From: Parapedobacter pyrenivorans
GTDB lineage: Bacteria; Bacteroidota; Bacteroidia; Sphingobacteriales; Sphingobacteriaceae
Direction: 5' to 3'
Assembly: GCF_014636865.1 (NCBI RefSeq)
Contig: NZ_BMER01000001.1
Span: 1,910,718 to 1,974,717, forward strand
Length of the DNA: 64,000 bases
This document shows positions 16,724 through 24,908 of the stretch, piece by piece. How positions within the stretch are numbered: the first letter of the stretch is position 1; every line of letters starts with the position of its first letter. The notes below the pieces were generated by a model. The model did not search any database. It had not been told where the DNA came from and saw nothing but the letters and a program-made list of their open reading frames with translations. Both the position numbers and the translations under genes were made by a program.

Positions 16724-18400
16724 ATGAATATACAACTGTTTTATCGTGTGCTGGGCTTCCTTTCGGGGTCTTACCTCATGCTGTCTGGTTCGTCATGCGG
16801 CGGGATAAAGCAGGTTCCGCAAATTAACCAATACCAAAACGAAACCGGTAAACGTACGGAGATAGCCCCGGATTCTTACGTGATGCCAAACGGGACACTT
16901 CGTAAAAATGATCAGGGAATCTGGGAGCTGTACGTAGCAGGCGACCCCTTGCAACGGGGGTTGGCAAATGGTGTGCTTACCAAAGAGCTGCTTTACCGAC
17001 AGGAAACCGCCTTTGTAGCACAAGTCAAGGAACTGGTGCCTTCGCGGTTTCGCCAATGGCTGTTGCGCAGATTCCTCCGTTTTTTCAACCGGCGTCTGAT
17101 CGACCATGTACCCGCTGAATACCAAGTGGAAATATATGGTTTATCGCGGTCCGCCTCGGATACCTTTAGTTTCCTTGCGCCACCCTACCAACGGCTCATG
17201 TATTTCCATGGTGCCCACGATATTGGACACGCACTGCGAGACTTGGCGTTGGTGGGTTGTACCTCGTTTGCAGCGTGGGGCGAACATACGGCTGACGGTA
17301 AGCTGCTGATTGGGCGCAACTTTGACTTTTATGCCGGCGACGAATTCGCCGAGGAGAAAATCATGGCCTTTATCAACCCCCAGCAAGGCTATAAACACGC
17401 CATGGTGACGTGGGCCGGTATGGTAGGTGCGGTTTCCGGTATGAATGAAATGGGGCTTACCGTGACCATCAATGCGGGTAAGTCGGACATTCCCCACAAA
17501 GCGAAGACACCGATCGGCTTGCTTACCCGAGAGATCTTGCAGTATGCAGCAAATATCGATGACGCCGTCCGTATCGCAAAAAGGCGAGCGGTTTTCGTAT
17601 CCGAAGCCATCATGGTGGGCAGTGCTGCGGATGGAAAGGCTGTGCTTATCGAAGTATCGCCAAAGAAATTTGGAGTTTATGAAGTCACATCCAGCCAAAA
17701 TTTGCTGATCTGCACCAACCATTTCCAAAGCCAGGTATACCAATCGGACAAAAACAACATGCGGCAGCTGGCTGAAAGCCATTCGCAATACCGTTTCGAC
17801 CGCATGAATGAACTGATTGCATCTGCCCCACCACTTACGCCGACAGCGGCAGCAACGCTATTGCGCGACAAGGACGGGATAAGCGGTGCGAAATTGGGTT
17901 ACGGCAATGAAAAAGCCATCAACCAGCTACTTGCACACCATGCAGTTGTCTTCCAGCCGGAAGACCGGCTGATGTGGGTATCCAGTACCCCTTATCAATT
18001 GGGGGAGTTTGTCGCCTATGATCTGGATGCGGTATTCAGGCAGCTGGGCTCGCGTGAAAAAGATATTACACTGGCAGTTGATACGTTGAATATAGCCAGC
18101 GATGCCTTTGTGGAGTCAACCGATTTCGAAAACTATGAAGAGTTTCGTGTTCAAATGCGTAATTTGGAAACCGCTATTGAGAAAGGGCTGGCGGTACCGG
18201 ACGAAGCGCTTAACGATTTTATGCAACTCAATCCAGCGTTTTGGAAAACCAGTTTCTTGATCGGGGAATACCTGTATGAGCAACGGAAGTACGACAGGGC
18301 ATTACATTACTTCCAAGTATCGGCCAGTAAAGAGGTGGCTACCCTCAGAGATAAGGATCTAATTCGGAAACGGATTAGGAAATGCGAACGAAAACGATAA
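16724..18400 (+). CDS. C45-type Ntn acyltransferase/hydrolase, predicted lipoprotein
   Basis: 558 residues. A hydrophobic N-terminus ends in SGSSCGG (Cys25), a plausible though imperfect lipobox, so it is probably membrane-anchored outside the cytoplasm. The C45 core begins at the predicted autoprocessing Cys179 (VGCTSFAAWG) and continues with LLIGRNFDF, as in acyl-CoA:6-aminopenicillanate acyltransferase relatives. The C-terminal 60 residues look like a TPR pair (YEQRKYDRALHYFQ). It lies between the halogenase-like gene and the acid ligase, so it may form or cleave the polyene-resorcinol ester at the envelope; this is inference. Confidence 0.75.
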   Translation: MNIQLFYRVLGFLSGSYLMLSGSSCGGIKQVPQINQYQNETGKRTEIAPDSYVMPNGTLRKNDQGIWELYVAGDPLQRGLANGVLTKELLYRQETAFVAQVKELVPSRFRQWLLRRFLRFFNRRLIDHVPAEYQVEIYGLSRSASDTFSFLAPPYQRLMYFHGAHDIGHALRDLALVGCTSFAAWGEHTADGKLLIGRNFDFYAGDEFAEEKIMAFINPQQGYKHAMVTWAGMVGAVSGMNEMGLTVTINAGKSDIPHKAKTPIGLLTREILQYAANIDDAVRIAKRRAVFVSEAIMVGSAADGKAVLIEVSPKKFGVYEVTSSQNLLICTNHFQSQVYQSDKNNMRQLAESHSQYRFDRMNELIASAPPLTPTAAATLLRDKDGISGAKLGYGNEKAINQLLAHHAVVFQPEDRLMWVSSTPYQLGEFVAYDLDAVFRQLGSREKDITLAVDTLNIASDAFVESTDFENYEEFRVQMRNLETAIEKGLAVPDEALNDFMQLNPAFWKTSFLIGEYLYEQRKYDRALHYFQVSASKEVATLRDKDLIRKRIRKCERKR

Positions 18401-18403
18401 ACA

Positions 18404-19699
18404 ATGATTCCGATACCCACCCTCGAGCAAGCAGATCGAAAGACAATCCAACGTTTTCAGGAGGAAAAGTTACGGCAGTTTTTGGCATATCTCCAGGCTC
18501 ATTCAGCCTTCTACCAAAAGCTTTTCACAGCCCATCGTATTGACATTAGTACCGTCAAGACGTTGGAAGACTTGGCACGGCTTCCCTTCACCACAAAGGA
18601 AGATCTCCAACATAAAAACATGGAATTCCGCTGTGTGGACGCCGCGCAGGCCGCTGACTATGTGACGACATCGGGTACTTCCGGTGATCCAGTGCTATTG
18701 GCGCTGACCGATAAAGATCTCGATCGTTTGGCGTATAACGAGTCATTGTCCTATCAATGCATGGGGATGGCTGCGGGCGAAACCGTTCAGCTCACCACGA
18801 CCATGGACCGGCGTTTCATGGCTGGATTAGCTTACTTCCTCGGTGCTCGAAAGGCGGGGATGGGGGTTGTGCGGGTAGGATCGGGCGTGCCAGAGCTGCA
18901 ATGGGATACGATTGCACGCATAAATCCACAGGTCATCGTGTGCGTGCCATCGTTTTTACTCAAAATGGTGGAATTTGCCGAAGCAAATGGTATCGACTAT
19001 CGGCGGAGTAGCGTGAAAAAGGCCCTTTGCATCGGGGAGCCCATACGTAACCCGGATTTTTCACCCAATGCACTAGCAAGCCGTATACAAGGAAAGTGGG
19101 ATATTGCGCTTTTTTCTACCTATGCCTCCACGGAAATGGGCACAGCCTTTACAGAATGTGTACATGGCGTAGGTGGACATCATCACCCGGAGCTGATCAT
19201 CACCGAATTTGTAGATGAGGATGACAATCCGATACCTTATGGCGAAGCGGGCGAGTTGGTTGTTACTACCTTGGGCGTGGAAGGTATGCCCTTGCTACGT
19301 TTCAAAACAGGTGATATCGTGCAGCCTCATTATGAGCCTTGTGCATGTGGGCGTACCACCTTGCGGCTTGGCCCGGTCATCGGACGCAAAAACCAAATGG
19401 TAAAATACAAGGGAACTACACTTTACCCACCTGCATTATTCGATTTGTTGAACGATATGGAAGAAGTTGAGAATTATGTGATTGAAATCGCAAACGATGA
19501 ATTTGGAGAAGATGAGATTACCGTAAAAGTAGGTGCCAAGGATGGTTCAGAAGAGTTGCTACTGAAAATCAAGGATCGCTTCCGCGCTAAGTTGCGGGTG
19601 AGCCCAAGAATCATTTTTGTCTCCATTCAAGAAATCAATTGCATCAGGTTTCCTGAAAACTCGCGGAAAAGCGTAACGCTTTTTGACCATCGGAAGTAA
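18404..19699 (+). CDS. PaaK-like AMP-forming acid ligase (candidate 4-coumarate ligase)
   Basis: 431 residues, starting three bases after the C45 gene. The adenylate-forming P-loop TTSGTSGDPV lies near residue 88, TYASTEMGTA near 240, and a cysteine pair CACG near 307, as in phenylacetate-CoA ligases. It should activate 4-coumarate from the ammonia-lyase as CoA or ACP thioester to prime polyene synthesis. It ends five bases from the convergent response regulator gene, with no visible terminator between. Confidence 0.85.
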   Translation: MIPIPTLEQADRKTIQRFQEEKLRQFLAYLQAHSAFYQKLFTAHRIDISTVKTLEDLARLPFTTKEDLQHKNMEFRCVDAAQAADYVTTSGTSGDPVLLALTDKDLDRLAYNESLSYQCMGMAAGETVQLTTTMDRRFMAGLAYFLGARKAGMGVVRVGSGVPELQWDTIARINPQVIVCVPSFLLKMVEFAEANGIDYRRSSVKKALCIGEPIRNPDFSPNALASRIQGKWDIALFSTYASTEMGTAFTECVHGVGGHHHPELIITEFVDEDDNPIPYGEAGELVVTTLGVEGMPLLRFKTGDIVQPHYEPCACGRTTLRLGPVIGRKNQMVKYKGTTLYPPALFDLLNDMEEVENYVIEIANDEFGEDEITVKVGAKDGSEELLLKIKDRFRAKLRVSPRIIFVSIQEINCIRFPENSRKSVTLFDHRK

Positions 19700-19704
19700 A
19701 TGCT

Positions 19705-20457
19705 TTACCGGTGCCGCGCGGCAATTTTTGAAAGGAAAGCTTCCTTTCGTCTGGTCGATACGTCGATTGTCGTACCGTCATCCATGGTCACAAATCCACT
19801 TTTATGGTATTTTGCTATACGGGAAAGATTGACGAGGTGTGCGTGATGAACCCGGAAAAACCCATGCTCTTCAAGTAGCTTTTCGTAACCTTTCAACGTT
19901 TGAGATACGAGCATCTGCTTCCCTTCGCTGATAATGAATAACGTGTAATTTCCTTGTGCCTGGCACCTTATGATATCGGCTATGGGCACAAAATCCCATC
20001 CTTCCATGGAGGGCAATGCAATCTTTGGGGGTGTGTTAGGCATTCGATTAAGATGCTCGAATAGGACATCATAGCGAGCCAGGGTCCGTTTTCTGTCCAT
20101 GCTATCCGAAACTCTATGAAGGCTGTCTAGGAGGTCGTCCTCATCGATGGGTTTGAGAAGGTAGTCAATGGCGCTGAATTTGAACGCTTGCACAGCATAT
20201 TGATCATACGCTGTGGTAAAAATGATGGAAAGGCGGGCTGGATCGATTTGACGTAGTAGATCAAACCCTGTTTCGTTTTTTAATTGAATATCCAAGAAAA
20301 TCAAATCAGGTTTCAATTCCTCAATAGCCGCCAAACCTTCGTTAACTCCCTCAAATGCTCCCAAAACCCGCACTTTGCTGGCCGCCAGCAGCCGCAAGGT
20401 CCGTTTTAAATGGTCGATGCAGTGCGGCTCGTCGTCGATTATGATGGCGTTAATCAT
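19705..20457 (-). CDS. LytTR-family response regulator
   Basis: 250 residues. The receiver domain occupies about 1-120, with acidic pocket Asp8-Asp9-Glu10, phospho-acceptor Asp56 (FLDIQL), Thr/Ala near 82 and Lys102 (LLKPID). The LytTR DNA-binding domain spans about 145-245. Its gene starts 11 bases after the kinase stop, so they form one system. Candidate binding repeats at 22318-22347 suggest it controls its own operon and the divergent lipoprotein gene. Confidence 0.93.
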   Translation of the reverse strand: MINAIIIDDEPHCIDHLKRTLRLLAASKVRVLGAFEGVNEGLAAIEELKPDLIFLDIQLKNETGFDLLRQIDPARLSIIFTTAYDQYAVQAFKFSAIDYLLKPIDEDDLLDSLHRVSDSMDRKRTLARYDVLFEHLNRMPNTPPKIALPSMEGWDFVPIADIIRCQAQGNYTLFIISEGKQMLVSQTLKGYEKLLEEHGFFRVHHAHLVNLSRIAKYHKSGFVTMDDGTTIDVSTRRKEAFLSKIAARHR

Positions 20458-20468
20458 CCAGTATAAGG

Positions 20469-22253
20469 TTAAAATTGTAAAGCGAGGGGTAGCCTGACTG
20501 ATACCGATAGCCCGTTAGGTAAGTCATGGAAGGAAATGTTGCCTTCTGATTGCTGTTCCTTGCCGGTAATGGCAACACGTGCTCGTGTCAAGGCGATACC
20601 CATAGATTGTTTTGCTGTTGTCGTACTGCCACTTTTGATTGCCCGGCCCACACCGTTGTCTTCTACCATATAACATAGGGATTCTCCTTCCTGTCGAATC
20701 TTTATCCAAATTTGGCCATGGCCATCTTTCGGAATCAGTCCGTGCCAAATGCTATTCTCTACCAGCGGTTGGAGGATGAGCGGTGGCACCAGTGTATTTT
20801 CGGGGTCGATACCCGAACCCATATCGATTTCGTAGGTGAATTTCCCTTTCAGGCGTCTAGCTTCCAATTGCATGTATAGTTCAAGCGTTTGCAAATCGGT
20901 TGCCAAGGGAATCGCCTTATACTCTGAGTTCTCGAGGATTAATCGGATGAGCTTGGCAAACTGTCGGAGGTAATCACCAGCGATGGTGAAATCTTTTTCT
21001 GCGATGCTGTTGCCAATGGCTGTCAATGAATTGAAGATGAAGTGCGGATTCATTTGTGCACGCAGTGCTTTCATTTCCGTATCGGCCACCAACGCTTCAA
21101 ATTCGGCTATCCGTTTGCGCTCGTCACTGTCGCGTCTGCGCTTATAAAACCGCCATCCCAAGATCACGGCGGCCAGCAAGATTAGCACTATTCCGACTGT
21201 GGCATACATAAGCATACGTTGTCTGTCGAGTTCCGCGGCAGCGATAGCCTCTTGTTTTTCCAGCGTAAACTGCATTTCCTTACGTGTGATTTCCGCTTTT
21301 TTTTCTTCGTTTACCGCACTGTCACGAAGCTGTATAAAGCTTTGGTAAGCATGCAGCGCTTCGGTAGCTTTGCCCAGCTCCTCATAGGTGCGGCTCAGCG
21401 TCTGCCAGGCATTGGCTTGCCATTCCAGCGCGCCCACATTTTCGGCCAGGGCCAGCGCCTCCTTGCTGTGGCGCTCCGCTTCGGCATACCGGTGTTGGTT
21501 TATCAGGAGCTCACCGACACTATTGAGCACATTGGCTTTGACTCCTGTGCTGCCCAGCTGCTCAGCCAGTGCTAAACAGGCATTGAAATGTTGAAGTGCT
21601 TTTTCATCATTCCCTTGTTTGGCCAATGCCCTGCCCAGATTATTGTGAATGGCCATTTCAAATCGCTGGTTACCTATTCGTTTGGTCATGGACAGTGCTT
21701 GTGTTAGCCGGGAGATGCCCTCGGCCATATGCTGCTGTTCAATGTATATGCTCGCCATATTCACCATGGCGATAACTTGATTAGTGGTGTCATTCAGTTC
21801 TTTTGCAATGGAAAGCAGATGCTGGTAATGCGCCAATGCTTTGTCGTATTGCTTTAAGTCACTGTAGATGTTTGCGATGTTGTTATAGATGGAAGCATTA
21901 AACCGTCTGTCATGGAGCGGTTCGGCGGTCTTTAGCGCCTTTTGGAAGAAATCCATTGCCCGTACAGGGTCAGACTGCTCGTAATGGACGATGCCTTCCT
22001 GGCGTAATGCTCGAGCGATTCCCTTTTGCCAGTCTAGGGTGTTCGCCAGTTCACGGGCTTGATGTGCATAGTCCAAAGCCTCATCGGGGTCATTCCACAC
22101 CAACGCATCGGCTATTTTCAGTAATAGACTTACACGGAGCGTATCCTGCGTGGATGACGCTGTCAGTTCAGTTTTGAGCGAATCCAACAATGTTTGTCCA
22201 GTGGCGGATAAACAGGTCATCGCTATGCAGATAAAGGTTGTTAGTTTCTTCAT
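20469..22253 (-). CDS. TPR-containing sensor histidine kinase (LytS/YpdA type)
   Basis: 594 residues from the ATG at 22253. A signal peptide (1-19, ending SATGQ) is followed by about six tetratricopeptide repeats (35-320) predicted to lie in the periplasm, a coiled linker, one membrane segment (349-370) and a His_kinase domain with phospho-acceptor His404 in QMNPHFIFNS. The ATPase N-box LVENSIWHG follows. TPR sensor kinases of this layout are common in Bacteroidota; the ligand is unknown. Operon with the LytTR regulator. Confidence 0.92.
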   Translation of the reverse strand: MKKLTTFICIAMTCLSATGQTLLDSLKTELTASSTQDTLRVSLLLKIADALVWNDPDEALDYAHQARELANTLDWQKGIARALRQEGIVHYEQSDPVRAMDFFQKALKTAEPLHDRRFNASIYNNIANIYSDLKQYDKALAHYQHLLSIAKELNDTTNQVIAMVNMASIYIEQQHMAEGISRLTQALSMTKRIGNQRFEMAIHNNLGRALAKQGNDEKALQHFNACLALAEQLGSTGVKANVLNSVGELLINQHRYAEAERHSKEALALAENVGALEWQANAWQTLSRTYEELGKATEALHAYQSFIQLRDSAVNEEKKAEITRKEMQFTLEKQEAIAAAELDRQRMLMYATVGIVLILLAAVILGWRFYKRRRDSDERKRIAEFEALVADTEMKALRAQMNPHFIFNSLTAIGNSIAEKDFTIAGDYLRQFAKLIRLILENSEYKAIPLATDLQTLELYMQLEARRLKGKFTYEIDMGSGIDPENTLVPPLILQPLVENSIWHGLIPKDGHGQIWIKIRQEGESLCYMVEDNGVGRAIKSGSTTTAKQSMGIALTRARVAITGKEQQSEGNISFHDLPNGLSVSVRLPLALQF

Positions 22254-22270
22254 ACGAAACAAATCTGAAT

Positions 22271-22301
22271 CAAACTTACAGAAAGCTGTAGTTAAATGCA
22301 A
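22271..22301 (-). promoter_or_regulatory. promoter of the histidine kinase/LytTR operon
   Basis: Minus-strand TTG (22301-22299), 20-base spacer, TAAGTTTG (22278-22271). The first 11 bases, TTGCATTTAAC, are identical to those of the threonine aldolase promoter at 24844-24874. The predicted leader is only about 10 bases. Confidence 0.65.
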
Positions 22302-22317
22302 CTGTAGGGTTATCTCA

Positions 22318-22347
22318 GCGGTTAATCATTTAATCGCCGCAGTTAAT
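22318..22347. promoter_or_regulatory. tandem repeat, candidate LytTR regulator operator
   Basis: Direct repeats GCGGTTAAT (22318-22326) and GCAGTTAAT (22339-22347) with a 12-base spacer; similarity continues into CATT after each copy. LytTR proteins such as AgrA bind two 9-bp repeats separated by 12 bp, centred on GTT. The site sits between two divergent promoters, upstream of both -33 elements, next to a LytTR operon. Confidence 0.6.
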
Positions 22348-22356
22348 CATTCCCTG

Positions 22357-22387
22357 TTGCAATTTATTGGAATATACCGTCAATTTG
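22357..22387 (+). promoter_or_regulatory. candidate promoter of the lipoprotein/LemA genes
   Basis: TTG (22357-22359), 20-base spacer and TCAATTTG (22380-22387), one base off the TAnnTTTG consensus. The LytTR repeats end nine bases upstream, an activator-like position. The imperfect -7 element would fit a regulator-dependent promoter. Confidence 0.5.
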
Positions 22388-22410
22388 GGTGTTGCATCAA
22401 GATAATGATC

Positions 22411-23007
22411 ATGAAAATTTACGGGTTACTTTTCACCATCGTTTTACCATCGCTCTTTTTTTGTTTGTCATGCGGTAAATCCGACGGCGGACCGCCAAAG
22501 GAAAGTCCGACGGGGAGTTATTACATCCGATACAAAGCCAACGGAGTGCCTCACGAATACACTGGTGACATGCTGGTCTACGCGTTCGCCCTTACGCTGC
22601 CCGAAACTGGGGCCAACCAGTGCCTCATCCAAGGACGATTGCATAAAAATGACGAGAACAAGGATGCCATATTCTTTACCGTTACGGATACGGATCCCCT
22701 CCAAGAGGGAACAACCTATCGGCTGTCGGAACGGCTCAATTGGCCTGAACATAATCAAAGCTTTTTGCGGGTTTTCGGTTCATATTATAGTCCCGCCGGC
22801 GAAAAATATTTTGCCCAATTGTATCCACTCCCTTCGCTTCCTTTTGAGGTTAAAGACGCCGCAGAGGCCCGGTTCAGTCAGATCACCGATCAGACCGTAA
22901 AGGGTACATTCTCTATGCGGGCGCTTACCACCTATCCCGAATTGAAAGAAGTGGCGATCACCGACGGAGAATTTTACGTGCCAATACTGGCTTCAAACAA
23001 TCCATAA
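22411..23007 (+). CDS. hypothetical lipoprotein
   Basis: 198 residues from the ATG at 22411; an ATG two codons earlier is equally possible. The longer open frame extends back through the promoter region and was not used. The N-terminus has a signal with lipobox LSCGKSDGG (Cys near 17), so it is a lipoprotein. The body has a small-barrel look, with short alternating strands (SYYIRYKANGV, LIQGRLHKN), but I recognise no family. Divergent from the kinase operon and preceded by the LytTR-like repeats, so it may be that system's target. Confidence 0.75.
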   Translation: MKIYGLLFTIVLPSLFFCLSCGKSDGGPPKESPTGSYYIRYKANGVPHEYTGDMLVYAFALTLPETGANQCLIQGRLHKNDENKDAIFFTVTDTDPLQEGTTYRLSERLNWPEHNQSFLRVFGSYYSPAGEKYFAQLYPLPSLPFEVKDAAEARFSQITDQTVKGTFSMRALTTYPELKEVAITDGEFYVPILASNNP

Positions 23008-23026
23008 ATCCATAGCAGCTGTTATT

Positions 23027-23722
23027 ATGTTTTTTTTAATCGCCCTGATCGTAGTCATTCTCTTGTTTTCCGCAGGTTCATACAACGCCCTGCAAAAATT
23101 AGCACAGCACGTGCGCGAGGCGGCATCGAATGCTCAGGTAGCCATCAGCAAGAAGCTGGCACTCATCAATCAATTGATTGATGTAGTAAAGAATTATCAA
23201 GAAAGTGAGCAGTTGGTTCAACTCAAGGTATCACAAGATACGTCGGCTTCCGATCTAGCCGGTTCTTACCAGCAATCCGGAAACGTGCTGGCTACCGTAC
23301 AAGGTATAGCCGAGAAGTTCCCCAACCTGAAGGCAAACGAGCAGTATCACCGTTTGGTCGACAGTATCCAACAATGCGAACAGAACATTCAGGACAGCCG
23401 TGAGCGGTATAACCATGCGGTAAAAGAATACAATACCAAGCGGCTACGGATCCCTACGGTATTTATTGCGAAACCATTGGGTTTCCCTGAAGCACCCTAT
23501 CTACAATTCGATGTATCGGGAATGAATGAGACTACATCGTTGCAGGATTTCAAGACGGATGACGGCGAACGACTCAAGCAATTGTTTTCCGGTGCGGGTA
23601 GTAAAATCGTTGATTTGGCTGGCCACGCGGGAAAGGCAGGCAAAGAATTAATAGATAAGGTAAAGGATGGACAGGAAGATCGCGTTGAAGAGACAAAATC
23701 TAGGCAAGGCCCCCAGTTGTGA
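23027..23722 (+). CDS. LemA-family membrane protein
   Basis: 231 residues with an N-terminal membrane anchor (1-16), followed by long coiled helices. LKANEQYHRLVDSIQQCEQN and RYNHAVKEYNT (about residues 103-140) match the conserved LemA core. The last 50 residues are a less conserved extension with glycine-rich and charged stretches. Function of LemA proteins is poorly known. It starts 19 bases after the lipoprotein gene, so the two are probably co-transcribed. Confidence 0.8.
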   Translation: MFFLIALIVVILLFSAGSYNALQKLAQHVREAASNAQVAISKKLALINQLIDVVKNYQESEQLVQLKVSQDTSASDLAGSYQQSGNVLATVQGIAEKFPNLKANEQYHRLVDSIQQCEQNIQDSRERYNHAVKEYNTKRLRIPTVFIAKPLGFPEAPYLQFDVSGMNETTSLQDFKTDDGERLKQLFSGAGSKIVDLAGHAGKAGKELIDKVKDGQEDRVEETKSRQGPQL

Positions 23723-23769
23723 TTACGGATGTGCCTATTTCAAGCAACTTACTCATGTCTCATCAATTT

Positions 23770-24816
23770 TCATGCTGTGCCACTTAGCATGGTAAGATCC
23801 GTCACGAACTGCTCGCAGGCCGCCCCGGGTGTTGCCCACGATGTGACCAATCGTATCGCCGCATGTTGCGCATCGATCTGCTGCCACGTATGGAATACGT
23901 ATTTTTTTGCAAGACCCTCGATTACCGCATTGGGCAATGTCGGGAATAATTGATTAGAGCAAGGTGGTACCAGAAAATGATACCCCAGTTTTTCGATGCC
24001 AGGCACCATGGCCAGTGCTCGCGTATTGGCATGGGCAGCAAGTTCAAAAATCAGGTTATCCCGGAATAATTCACGGAACTGCAATCCTAATACCCTGCCT
24101 TTGGCGAGCATAGCACCCCGTTGTTTGAGGTGGTAGCTGAATCCTTTTTTAAGTTCAGGGTGACTGATGATGATGGCTTCGCCAAATAATCCCCCATTTT
24201 TAGTGCCGCCGATGTAAAACACATCGGTCAAATCAGCGATGTTCGCTAATGAGAGGTCATTGTCAGGGGTTGCAAGCGCCGATGGCAACCGTGCCCCGTC
24301 AAGGAAAAGGTACCAACCGTGGGCCCGGCAAAAGGCTGATAACTCGGTGAGTTCGGCTTTGCTGTACACCGTGCCGAGTTCTGTTGTATTGGAAATATAC
24401 ACCATCTTGGGCTGAGTGCTATTGGGATGGCCCAATTGGGTAAGAAACGGAGTGAGTTGGTCAGCATTCAGCTTGCCATCTTCCGTATCGACGGTCTCAA
24501 CGCGGTGGCCGATAGCTTCAATGGCTCCTGCCTCATGACCATTGATATGGCCTGTCCGCGCGGAAATAATCGACTCATAAGGCTTCAACGCAGCGGCTAT
24601 TATAACAAGGTTAGCCTGCGTGCCGCCAGAAACAAAGTGAATGTCCACATCGTGGCCCGGTAGCTGTGCTCGGATGAGCCTTTTGGCCTCTGCCGAGTAG
24701 TCGTCGTTGCCGTAGCCAATCTGTTGCGTAAACGAGGTTTCCAGAAGCGCGGCCACGATACGCGGATGGCAACCTTCGCTGTAGTCGTCCCTGAAAAAAT
24801 AGCGATAATTGTTCAT
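23770..24816 (-). CDS. L-threonine aldolase-like PLP enzyme
   Basis: 348 residues from the ATG at 24816. It is a beta-eliminating-lyase/threonine aldolase fold: SGGTQAN near 63, a HINGHEAGAIE block near 90, Asp173 (LFLDGARL) for the cofactor ring nitrogen, and Lys206 in IGGTKNG as the Schiff-base lysine. It should split threonine or allo-threonine to glycine and acetaldehyde, with side-chain specificity unknown. It is a single-gene unit with its own promoter, unrelated to the flanking polysaccharide genes. Confidence 0.85.
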   Translation of the reverse strand: MNNYRYFFRDDYSEGCHPRIVAALLETSFTQQIGYGNDDYSAEAKRLIRAQLPGHDVDIHFVSGGTQANLVIIAAALKPYESIISARTGHINGHEAGAIEAIGHRVETVDTEDGKLNADQLTPFLTQLGHPNSTQPKMVYISNTTELGTVYSKAELTELSAFCRAHGWYLFLDGARLPSALATPDNDLSLANIADLTDVFYIGGTKNGGLFGEAIIISHPELKKGFSYHLKQRGAMLAKGRVLGLQFRELFRDNLIFELAAHANTRALAMVPGIEKLGYHFLVPPCSNQLFPTLPNAVIEGLAKKYVFHTWQQIDAQHAAIRLVTSWATPGAACEQFVTDLTMLSGTA

Positions 24817-24843
24817 GACAATTTCGTGCTGTGAGGCTCGGTT

Positions 24844-24874
24844 CAAACTTACACATTGTATCAGTTAAATGCAA
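24844..24874 (-). promoter_or_regulatory. promoter of the threonine aldolase gene
   Basis: Minus-strand TTG (24874-24872), 20-base spacer, TAAGTTTG (24851-24844). It shares TTGCATTTAAC-N12-TAAGTTTG exactly with the kinase promoter 2.6 kb away. The predicted transcription start is about 20 bases before the ATG. Confidence 0.68.
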
Positions 24875-24908
24875 TTTTCAGGATTACCGTACCACGGTCA
24901 CATTGGGA

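Noticed and set aside
22150-22410. N-terminal extension of the lipoprotein open frame
   Set aside because: It would overlap the kinase start, both promoters and the LytTR repeats, and would bury the lipoprotein signal peptide.
24886-24898. Short hairpin ACCGT/ACGGT after wzi as operon terminator
   Set aside because: Only five base pairs and no T-run; too weak to call, and the aldolase promoter follows at once.
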